From Chloroflexota bacterium (lineage in GTDB: Bacteria; Chloroflexota; Anaerolineae; Anaerolineales; VGOW01), in assembly GCA_016215145.1 (NCBI GenBank), contig JACRLA010000156.1, positions 1-7,257 of the forward strand: a stretch of DNA of 7,257 nucleotides, given 5' to 3'. Of this stretch, positions 1 to 5,054 are shown one piece after another. Position numbers and translations under genes: made by a program. The notes below the pieces were generated by a model. It had not been told where the DNA came from, did no database searches, and worked only from the letters and a program-made list of their open reading frames with translations. How positions within the stretch are numbered: the stretch's first letter is position 1; each line of letters begins with the position of its first letter.

Positions 1-489
1 TTGAAAAACAAAACTGCGCCGCCCCGTCGTAGTCTCTTCGATGATGTCGGTGCCGACGATGTCAGAGGGCATCAGGTCAGGTGTGAATTGAATGCGCGAA
101 AATTTTAAATCCAAGACTTGCGAGAGAGTACGGATGAGAGTCGTCTTTCCGATTCCCGGCACGCCTTCAAGCAAAGCGTGTCCACCTGTGAGAACGCAGA
201 TCAAAACGTGGCGCACGACATCTTGCTGCCCGACGATCACTTTGCCGATCTCTTTTTCAATAGATTGCGTGAAGTCGCGGAACTCTTGAATCAACATAGA
301 TTCATTTTTGGACAAGGGCTTTTCCTTTTTGATAGGAGACGTATCACGAAATTCATTTTGGAACGGTTCGGGTTCAACTACACTGACATCTTGCGGAATA
401 TTCGATTCTTGAACAGGAGTCGTTAGAATCTTTCTAACACTCGTCAGTTTAGGTTTTGTTTTTCTTGAAATTTTTTTCTTCGTCGCCAT
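1..489 (-). CDS. MoxR-family AAA+ ATPase, N-terminal part (runs off the left edge)
   Basis: This is the first 163 codons of a MoxR-type AAA+ ATPase; the rest lies beyond position 1. The Walker A motif GVPGIGKT is at residues 109-116. It is preceded by the family's usual helix and VIVGQQDVV segment (residues 84-92) and followed by RIQFTPDLMPSDIVGT (132-147), which is highly characteristic of MoxR proteins. MoxR ATPases are thought to act as chaperones that insert cofactors or remodel partner proteins, often beside DUF58 and von Willebrand A proteins. Two ATGs are adjacent (492-490 and 489-487). A GGAG at 499-496 sits 6 bases from the second and only 3 from the first, so I chose the second. Residues 1-63 are a Lys- and Pro-rich extension with no recognisable fold. 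MoxR proteins usually begin near residue 65, where another ATG exists at 297-295, but it has no good ribosome binding site. Walker B and the sensor motifs are not in the window. Confidence 0.93.
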   Translation of the reverse strand, partial: MATKKKISRKTKPKLTSVRKILTTPVQESNIPQDVSVVEPEPFQNEFRDTSPIKKEKPLSKNESMLIQEFRDFTQSIEKEIGKVIVGQQDVVRHVLICVLTGGHALLEGVPGIGKTTLIRTLSQVLDLKFSRIQFTPDLMPSDIVGTDIIEETTTGRRSFVFQ

Positions 490-495
490 CATTAT

Positions 496-499
496 CTCC
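496..499 (-). promoter_or_regulatory. Ribosome binding site of the MoxR gene
   Basis: On the minus strand GGAG is followed by ATA and then two ATG codons in a row. The 6-base spacing to the second ATG supports a start at 489 and argues for the long N-terminal extension being translated. Confidence 0.6.
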
Positions 500-504
500 A
501 AACA

Positions 505-539
505 TAGACCGACGCGGTCTTAGAGACCGCGTCGGTCTA
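505..539. repeat. Perfect 16-bp inverted repeat with a 3-base loop
   Basis: The left arm TAGACCGACGCGGTCT (505-520) and right arm AGACCGCGTCGGTCTA (524-539) are exact reverse complements around the loop TAG. Each arm is itself a smaller dyad: AGACCG and CGGTCT around a 3-base centre. The sequence can therefore fold as one long hairpin or two short ones. It fills most of the 59-base gap between the coiled-coil gene and the MoxR gene. On the transcribed strand the hairpin is followed by TATGTTTGG, not a T-run, so a classic terminator is unlikely. It could be an attenuating or RNA-processing hairpin, or a copy of a dispersed palindrome. Confidence 0.85.
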
Positions 540-548
540 ACTTTTAAA

Positions 549-2210
549 TTATCTCCCCGGTTCCAAATTACTAAAATATTTTTTCACCGCTTGCTCGCGC
601 GTCACCGGCACTTGCCCGTTTTCAATCGCGTATTGCGCCGAGTCACGGTAGGGCGCATATACTTGATTGTAGGGAACTTGCGATTGATTCTCCGCGCCCG
701 GCTTGCTTGGGCCCTCGCCAACTTTTTGCGCGTTGGGATCGCCCGACCCCGGCAGTTTCACTTGATCGCCACCCGAGCCGCCGATGCGATACGGCGAATA
801 GATCTGTTCATAGTTACGCTGAGGGTTGTTGCCGCCTGTTGGTCCCCCGGAGTTGTTACCCGGGTTATTCCCCGCTTCAGGTCCTTGCGCGTTGCCATTG
901 CCCTGCCCTTGCCCCGCACCCGGTCCGCCTTGATTGCCTTGCCCCTGTTGCGGTTGACCTTGATTGCCTTGTCCTTGTCCCGGTTGATTTCCCTGATTGC
1001 CCGGCGATCCCTGCCCTTGCTGTCCTTGTTGATTTCCTTGTTGACTTCCCTGTTGCGGATTTCCAGATTGCGCGATTCCTTGTTGACTCTGCGCCACCTG
1101 ATTCGCCGCTTGGGATGCCGCCTGCGCCTGATTGACCTGTGATGCCATGTTCGCCATTTGATTCGCGGCGTTGTTCATCGCTTGTTGCGCCGCCGATGTG
1201 TTCCCCTGCCTTAATGCCTCGGCTGCCTGTTGTAGCTGCTGCGCCGTTTGTGGATTCGACGATTGAAGTCCCTGCGCGGTTTGTTCCAGAGTCTTCGCCA
1301 GTTGTTGTTGTTCGGCAGGAGTCATCTTAGAGAGGTCGGTGTCCTTCAACGCTTGCGCCGCGCCTGCCAGATCATTATTCTTCAACGCTTCGCCCGCCGC
1401 TTGCGTTTGCGGATTCTGCGAAAGCGATTGACCGGCTTGCTGCATCGCCTGTGCCTGTTGCTGGATCGTCGGGTTCGCCAGTTGGCGCAATTGATTCTCG
1501 GTTTTGTTTAACTCTGAAAGCGATTGCTCTTTAGTGAGATCGCCGCTTTGAAGTTTTTTGATGGCGTCGTTGAGCGGTTGAGTCAGTTCTTTCTTTTGAT
1601 CGTCGGTTAGCTTATTGTTCGCTTCAACCTCTTTGCGGATCGTTTCAAGTTGAGTCGCTTCTTTGGCGATTGCCTGTTGCACCGCTTGTTGTTTTGCCAA
1701 CGCCGCAAATTGTTCGTTGGGGATCACCAGTGAGGCGATTAATAAAGCGAGCGCCACTAACAGTGAGAGAAGTTCAATGCGAGTGAATCGGATCGGGAGT
1801 TGAGATGAGGGTTGAACGCGGTTGGCGGCGCCCACTGCGTCAGCGAGTTGTCGTTCAATCCACCAATCGGGCGCGTCAATTTTTTGTCGCGCCAGTTCAA
1901 TCGCCGTGCTGGTGCGCTCGTTGAGTCCAAACGTCAGATCAAAAAATCGCGCGGCAGACATCCGCGAGTGGGGACGGATCAATGCCGCCGCCGCAAAGAC
2001 GGCAACACCGAGAACGGCTGCCAGACTCGAAATTTGAATCAGTTGATCGAGAGAATAGATCGCTTTGAATCGGGCGACGAGTGTGAAGCCGTAGGCGATC
2101 ATCACGCCGAGCGTGAGACCGCGCACACCCCACATCGCCATCTCGCGCAGGCGATACCATGTTGTCCAACGGGTGACGTTACGCTCAAGTTCGAGAATGG
2201 AAGCTGTCAT
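549..2210 (-). CDS. Membrane protein with Gln-rich helical region and Gly/Gln/Asn-rich tail
   Basis: This 553-residue protein has three likely membrane segments near residues 27-47, 58-78 and 145-165. A long Gln/Ala-rich helical, probably coiled-coil, region follows at about 168-375. Next comes a low-complexity Gly/Gln/Asn/Pro stretch (about 376-465) and a short C-terminal part. The layout resembles DUF4175-like proteins found beside MoxR and von Willebrand A genes, but the family match is from memory and tentative. The motif Y-x-Q-[IV]-Y-x-P-Y-R occurs twice in the tail, at 467-475 and 514-522. The ATG start overlaps the permease stop in the sequence ATGA, so translation is probably coupled. 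The topology probably leaves the large helical region on one face of the membrane. No enzymatic motif is visible; a scaffolding or assembly role is inference. Confidence 0.85.
   Translation of the reverse strand: MTASILELERNVTRWTTWYRLREMAMWGVRGLTLGVMIAYGFTLVARFKAIYSLDQLIQISSLAAVLGVAVFAAAALIRPHSRMSAARFFDLTFGLNERTSTAIELARQKIDAPDWWIERQLADAVGAANRVQPSSQLPIRFTRIELLSLLVALALLIASLVIPNEQFAALAKQQAVQQAIAKEATQLETIRKEVEANNKLTDDQKKELTQPLNDAIKKLQSGDLTKEQSLSELNKTENQLRQLANPTIQQQAQAMQQAGQSLSQNPQTQAAGEALKNNDLAGAAQALKDTDLSKMTPAEQQQLAKTLEQTAQGLQSSNPQTAQQLQQAAEALRQGNTSAAQQAMNNAANQMANMASQVNQAQAASQAANQVAQSQQGIAQSGNPQQGSQQGNQQGQQGQGSPGNQGNQPGQGQGNQGQPQQGQGNQGGPGAGQGQGNGNAQGPEAGNNPGNNSGGPTGGNNPQRNYEQIYSPYRIGGSGGDQVKLPGSGDPNAQKVGEGPSKPGAENQSQVPYNQVYAPYRDSAQYAIENGQVPVTREQAVKKYFSNLEPGR
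891..1085 (-). repeat. Low-complexity repeat encoding the Gly/Gln/Asn-rich tail
   Basis: This coding stretch consists of imperfect short repeats translating as GQGNQ- and QQGQ-like units. The 14-mer CCTTGATTGCCTTG (plus-strand spelling) occurs exactly at 928-941 and 958-971, 30 bases apart. Such sequence expands and contracts easily by slippage and can collapse in short-read assembly, so the true length may differ. Confidence 0.8.
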
Positions 2211-3145
2211 GTCATTTCTTTTCTTTTGACTAATTGAATCGTGATGAGAATCAAAATTAAACTACTGAAGAGGCAGATGACCACGTAAGGCAGCCACGGG
2301 GAGACAAGCGGGATGGTTGAGCCGTTGCTCAAATTTTGTGTCACGAAGAACGTGGTGTGCTTGTCAATGAGATACATCTCGGTGAAGAGTCCGGTGGCAA
2401 GTGGATTGAGGCAGACCAACACGCCGAAAGTGTAAATGAGGATCGCTTGCAGGATGGGGCTCGACGTGGCGCTTGAACTGCCGTAAGAGACCAAACTGTA
2501 AAACGGAAGAAAGACGATCATGATCAACGGCAGACCTAGCACGGCGAAGAGGGCGAAGGCGTAGGTCATCACGCTCGCGCCGAGTGTGCGCTTCATGAGC
2601 GCGGAAAAAAATAAGCCCCACGATCCAAAAGCAAACGCCGTCGTGATCAACATAGCAAATGAAATCAAAACTTCTTCGGTGGCAACGCCGCCGAGCAAGA
2701 AGGCAAGACTCTGCAAAGGTAATCCGGCGAAGATGAGCAAGAGAATGAAGGAGAGAGCGGAAGTGAGTTTGCCCATCACGAGTGATCGCGCCGAGAGCAA
2801 CGTGGTGCGTAACAGTTCGTAGGTTTGTCGCTCACGCTCGCCGCTGATGGCGCTGGCGGTGAAGGCGGGCGCGATGAAGCACACCAAAAATAATTCAATG
2901 CCGACGACTCCGGCGAACAAAACTTTTCCGGCGTATTGATCGGCGGTGCTGTAGATGCCGTTGGTGGATGTGGTGTAAGCGAAATACAACATCATGGCGA
3001 ACGCGCTCATTAGACCAATGTAACCGGTGAGGATAATAAATGAGCGATTGCCGCGCATACGCCCGCGCAGTTCTTTGAGGACGACGGGGTTGGTCGCCAT
3101 TCTTTCGCGGAAAGGTGTGGATGTTTTTTTAGTAACCACTGTCAT
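2207..3145 (-). CDS. ABC-2 type transporter permease
   Basis: This 312-residue integral membrane protein is the likely partner of the ATPase at 4831-3889. Six to seven hydrophobic helices can be seen, near residues 35-57, 76-100, 126-150, 157-183, 190-215, 230-255 and 281-305. The sequence ISGERERQTYELL (100-112) after the second helix is typical of ABC-2 permeases. The N-terminal NPVVLKELRGRMRG (19-32) is the cytoplasmic segment usually seen in this family. The substrate cannot be read from the sequence. The ATG is 2 bases after the stop of the TumE-like gene, and the recognisable family sequence begins only around residue 16, where another Met exists. Starts at residue 1 or 16 are both possible. 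The stop overlaps the next gene by 4 bases. The gene appears intact, unlike its ATPase. Confidence 0.9.
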   Translation of the reverse strand: MTVVTKKTSTPFRERMATNPVVLKELRGRMRGNRSFIILTGYIGLMSAFAMMLYFAYTTSTNGIYSTADQYAGKVLFAGVVGIELFLVCFIAPAFTASAISGERERQTYELLRTTLLSARSLVMGKLTSALSFILLLIFAGLPLQSLAFLLGGVATEEVLISFAMLITTAFAFGSWGLFFSALMKRTLGASVMTYAFALFAVLGLPLIMIVFLPFYSLVSYGSSSATSSPILQAILIYTFGVLVCLNPLATGLFTEMYLIDKHTTFFVTQNLSNGSTIPLVSPWLPYVVICLFSSLILILITIQLVKRKEMT

Positions 3146-3147
3146 AA

Positions 3148-3567
3148 TTAGATCTCGGACGAATCAGCATCAGATTGCTGTTTCGCCTCAACGATAGTCG
3201 CCGTAATTTCTTTCAACACTGTCTCCAACGTCGGCGGCTCTGTGGATACTACACTTTCGCCACTGTGCTTATGATGTGGAAAACTCGTTACCTCAGGGTG
3301 ATGAGGAGTATCGTCATAGCGAAAGATCAGTTCGTCCTTTGAGTTTTGATAGTGAAAACTATACATGGTTCGCACAATAGCCGTTTGAATGTCTGCCACC
3401 AACTCCGAAAAATTCAAACGTGATCGATCTACAAAACGCGCTTCGCCGCGAATCAAACCTGCACGCGGTCCTCGCTTATCCAAAGTCGCATCTGATGAAG
3501 CGACAACAGGCGAAGCGGATAGGGCGTCAACGAGTGATTGAAAATACTCTTCAATCAATTTGTGCAT
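3148..3567 (-). CDS. TumE-like (DUF6516) toxin-antitoxin family protein
   Basis: This 139-residue protein resembles the TumE/DUF6516 family of toxin-antitoxin components. What I recognise is RGEARFVDRSRLNF (residues 40-53), then a YSFHYQNSKDELIFRYDD segment (69-86) and PHHPE (88-92). FPHHKH follows at 96-101, and an acidic helix PTLETVLKEI at 112-121. The closely spaced His, Asp and Arg residues could form an active or nucleic-acid-binding site, but that is inference. The ATG at 3567 lies inside the end of the upstream gene (17-base overlap), a coupling typical of two-gene modules. No strong ribosome binding site precedes it. The permease starts 2 bases after its TAA stop. Family assignment is from remembered motifs, not a search. 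Confidence 0.75.
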   Translation of the reverse strand: MHKLIEEYFQSLVDALSASPVVASSDATLDKRGPRAGLIRGEARFVDRSRLNFSELVADIQTAIVRTMYSFHYQNSKDELIFRYDDTPHHPEVTSFPHHKHSGESVVSTEPPTLETVLKEITATIVEAKQQSDADSSEI

Positions 3568-3841
3568 CGCGTAATGCCGCCAACTGACTCTGCAAGAGAT
3601 TTAGCATCCCAACTTCCATACGCCATTCGGTTGTTTCTATCGTTTCGTCAATCTGGTTAGAGTTTAAGCGACGCTCAAACTCAACCGAAGTCAATCCAAA
3701 ACGCTTTTCAAATTCCTGCATACGACGCTGCGTTTTCTCCAATCCTACTTGGATCAAACCGATCTCGTTTCGGATCGCCGACGTGAGCAATGGTTTCAGC
3801 ACACTCCGATCATTTGTTTTAATTACAACTTGTTGCAACAT
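3551..3841 (-). CDS. Small helical protein paired with the TumE-like gene (putative antitoxin partner)
   Basis: This is a 96-residue, highly charged and probably mostly helical protein. Residues 26-60 read like a coiled coil (EIGLIQVGLEKTQRRMQEF and onward), and a second Leu-rich helix lies near 76-92. I see no helix-turn-helix, ribbon-helix-helix or AbrB-type DNA-binding motif and no signal peptide. The ATG at 3841 has a good AGGAG 5 bases upstream, the best ribosome binding site in the window. It overlaps the TumE-like gene by 17 bases, suggesting the two are made together as partners. By position it would be the antitoxin, but the sequence does not show it. Hand counts over 3601-3720 give about 43% GC, against about 70% for one 60-base line of the neighbouring ATPase gene, consistent with a separate origin. 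Confidence 0.85.
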   Translation of the reverse strand: MLQQVVIKTNDRSVLKPLLTSAIRNEIGLIQVGLEKTQRRMQEFEKRFGLTSVEFERRLNSNQIDETIETTEWRMEVGMLNLLQSQLAALRDAQID

Positions 3842-3846
3842 AGTCT

Positions 3847-3851
3847 CTCCT
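3847..3851 (-). promoter_or_regulatory. Strong ribosome binding site of the small helical protein gene
   Basis: AGGAG on the minus strand lies 5 bases before the ATG at 3841. It lets the two small genes be translated independently of the broken ATPase upstream. Confidence 0.7.
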
Positions 3852-3854
3852 TTA

Positions 3855-3885
3855 TTTCCCTGTTTCCTTGTTTCCCTTATTTCCC
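3855..3885. repeat. Four-copy TTTCC(C) short-word array
   Basis: Words TTTCCC, TTTCC, TTTCCC and TTTCCC begin at 3855, 3863, 3871 and 3880, so spacing is 8, 8 and 9 bases. On the transcribed strand these read GGGAAA. The array fills the spacer between the ATPase stop (3889) and the ribosome binding site of the next gene. Some copies of the GGGAA word look Shine-Dalgarno-like, but they are too far from the start codon. Confidence 0.75.
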
Positions 3886-3888
3886 TTT

Positions 3889-4386
3889 TTAGTTCGACCC
3901 CACAATCCCCTTCGTCGCTTGCATGAACACCGCTTCCATATCACGCACGTCTTCGCTGAAATGGATCACCGGAATCTTTTTCTTGATGAGCGTTGATAGG
4001 ATCGCGCTCACTTCTTTATCCGCGCCGTTGTATTCGATCACAAGTTGCTGCCGCCCCGGCAGTGCGCCTTGATGCTCCACTTCAACCGTACGCACGCCAT
4101 CTACATCTACTAATAATGCTTTCGCTTCTTCTACTTTACCTAACACCGTGATGTGGATTCGGCGGTGCGGCATGAGCCGCCGTTGCATCTCTTCCAGATT
4201 GCCGCTTGCCACGAGCTTGCCCGCTTCGACGATTCCGACATGGGTGCAGATCTCGGCAACATCGGCAAGGATGTGGGTGGAGAAGAAAATAGTTTTGCCC
4301 ATGCGAGCCAACTCCACCAGCAATTCACGAATCTCAATGCGGGCGCGCGGGTCGAGCCCTGAAGCCGGTTCGTCGAGGATCAACAC
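3889..4386 (-). CDS. ABC ATPase, C-terminal fragment (Walker B onwards)
   Basis: This frame opens at GTG 4386 directly on Walker B (LILDEP). It continues with the D-loop SGLDPRARIE, the switch histidine in FFSTHIL (residues 34-40), and a regulatory tail of about 100 residues typical of ABC-2 exporter ATPases. The GTG is probably not a real start, because no ribosome binding site is placed for it and the frame begins inside the conserved core. The conservation of this half suggests a recent break or a sequence error. Confidence 0.7.
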   Translation of the reverse strand: MLILDEPASGLDPRARIEIRELLVELARMGKTIFFSTHILADVAEICTHVGIVEAGKLVASGNLEEMQRRLMPHRRIHITVLGKVEEAKALLVDVDGVRTVEVEHQGALPGRQQLVIEYNGADKEVSAILSTLIKKKIPVIHFSEDVRDMEAVFMQATKGIVGSN

Positions 4387-4831
4387 TCCGCGCCAGACCG
4401 AGTCGCTGCTTCATGCCGCGCGACAACGCTTCCACTCGATCATCACGACGACTTGTGAGGTCCACAAGTTCCAATAAATCTTTATTGACCGAAGCGCGTT
4501 GAGCAACAGGCACTTCGTAACACGCGCCGAAGAAATCGAGATATTCCCACACGGTCATGTCGTCGTACACGCCGAAGAAGTCGGGCATGTAGCCGATGGC
4601 GCGGCGCACCCCGCGCGGATTCTTGGTGACAGAGTTGCCCGCCACAAAGGCTTCACCACTCGTCGGCGACATTAGCGTGGTGAGGATTCTCATGGTGGAT
4701 GTTTTGCCCGCGCCGTTGGGTCCGACGAATCCAAAGATCGCGCCCTGCTCTACTTGCAGGGTGAGGTTCTGCACCGCAGTGAGCTTGCCGTATTTCTTAA
4801 CGAGATTGTTGATAACACTGATTGGAGCCAT
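4334..4831 (-). CDS. ABC ATPase, N-terminal fragment (Walker A to signature)
   Basis: Residues 1-148 are genuine ABC ATPase sequence. Walker A is GPNGAGKT at 37-44. The Q-loop region reads IGYMPDFFGVYDD (79-91), with Asp where most ABC proteins have Gln. The signature motif is LSRGMKQRL (136-144) in place of LSGGQ. The last 17 residues, from Ser149, are out-of-frame and Arg/Pro-rich, ending at the stop at 4334. The fragment lacks Walker B and could at most bind nucleotide weakly. Confidence 0.75.
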   Translation of the reverse strand: MAPISVINNLVKKYGKLTAVQNLTLQVEQGAIFGFVGPNGAGKTSTMRILTTLMSPTSGEAFVAGNSVTKNPRGVRRAIGYMPDFFGVYDDMTVWEYLDFFGACYEVPVAQRASVNKDLLELVDLTSRRDDRVEALSRGMKQRLGLARSVDPRRTGFRARPARPH

Positions 4832-4843
4832 AAAACCTTTAGA

Positions 4844-4879
4844 ACGCTGATGACGCTGAGTAACGCTGAACGACGCTGA
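4844..4879. repeat. Four-copy ACGCTGA short-word array upstream of the ABC ATPase
   Basis: ACGCTGA occurs exactly at 4844-4850, 4853-4859, 4863-4869 and 4873-4879, with starts 9, 10 and 10 bases apart. On the transcribed strand it reads TCAGCGT, ending 12 bases before the ATPase ATG. It lies in the probable leader of the ATPase mRNA. The near-helical spacing would put copies on one face of the DNA, so a binding site is possible. It could equally be a dispersed repeat. Confidence 0.8.
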
Positions 4880-4901
4880 TTATTTTTCCGCTCAACCAGT
4901 C

Positions 4902-4984
4902 CGTCATTGCGAGGAGCGTTCTGTGCGACGAAGCAATCTCATAACGCGACCGAGATTGCTTCGCAAAGTGCGCTCGCAATGACG
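4902..4984. repeat. Imperfect palindromic intergenic repeat element
   Basis: The outer arms CGTCATTGCGAG (4902-4913) and CTCGCAATGACG (4973-4984) are perfect 12-bp reverse complements. An inner pair, CGAAGCAATCTC (4929-4940) and GAGATTGCTTCG (4952-4963), is also perfect around an 11-base loop. The segments between are unequal (15 and 9 bases). I recognise this type of sequence (CATTGCGAG and GAAGCAATCTC) as a palindromic repeat widespread in bacterial intergenic DNA. It carries no coding sequence and would be a non-autonomous element if mobile. On the transcribed strand it has no trailing T-run, so it is not an obvious terminator. Confidence 0.85.
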
Positions 4985-5001
4985 CTTGAGCAGTTACGTT
5001 C

Positions 5002-5033
5002 ATTCGTTAAATTCGTATATTCGTGACATTCGT
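5002..5033. repeat. Four-copy ATTCGT short-word array after the GATase-like gene
   Basis: ATTCGT occurs exactly at 5002-5007, 5011-5016, 5019-5024 and 5028-5033 (starts 9, 8 and 9 bases apart). On the transcribed strand it reads ACGAAT and begins 22 bases after the stop codon of the preceding gene. No function is evident. Confidence 0.8.
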
Positions 5034-5054
5034 GATTAAAGTACGTAAGCCCGA

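Larger units (their letters stand above)
3889..4831 (-). pseudogene. ABC-2 transporter ATP-binding protein gene, interrupted by a frameshift
   Basis: Two overlapping reading frames together make one ABC ATPase. The first frame carries Walker A and the signature motif; the second carries Walker B, the D-loop and the switch histidine. The break is at about 4387/4388. The family normally has about seven residues between LAR and VLILDEP. Here only one base separates the CGG of Arg148 from the GTG of VLILDEP, so about 20 bases are missing and the frame is shifted. With those restored, the protein would be about 320 residues, a normal length. As written, neither half is a complete ATPase. This is either a true inactivating deletion or an assembly error. 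It starts at ATG 4831, with AAAGG 4 bases upstream. Confidence 0.85.

Noticed and set aside
505..539. Rho-independent terminator between the coiled-coil and MoxR genes
   Set aside because: There is no T-run after the hairpin on the transcribed strand, and a co-oriented gene follows closely.
456..1142. Long plus-strand reading frame rich in Arg and Leu
   Set aside because: It is antisense to the Gln/Gly-rich membrane protein gene. Its composition is that of a complement of Gln/Ala codons, and no domain or ribosome binding site is seen.
1812..2237. Plus-strand reading frame antisense to the membrane protein gene
   Set aside because: It shadows the conserved N-terminal membrane region and has no recognisable domain or ribosome binding site.
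4334..4390. Programmed ribosomal frameshift joining the two ATPase frames
   Set aside because: No slippery heptamer or downstream stem is seen. A simple frame change would still leave about seven residues missing before Walker B, so a deletion fits better.
4938..4966. Sigma70-like promoter TTGCGA, 17 bases, TATGAG upstream of the ATPase
   Set aside because: Each box matches only 4 of 6 consensus bases and both lie in the arms of the palindromic repeat, so chance is likely.
4844..5033. CRISPR-like array
   Set aside because: Repeat units are only 6-7 bases and spacers 2-3 bases, far too short for CRISPR repeats and spacers.
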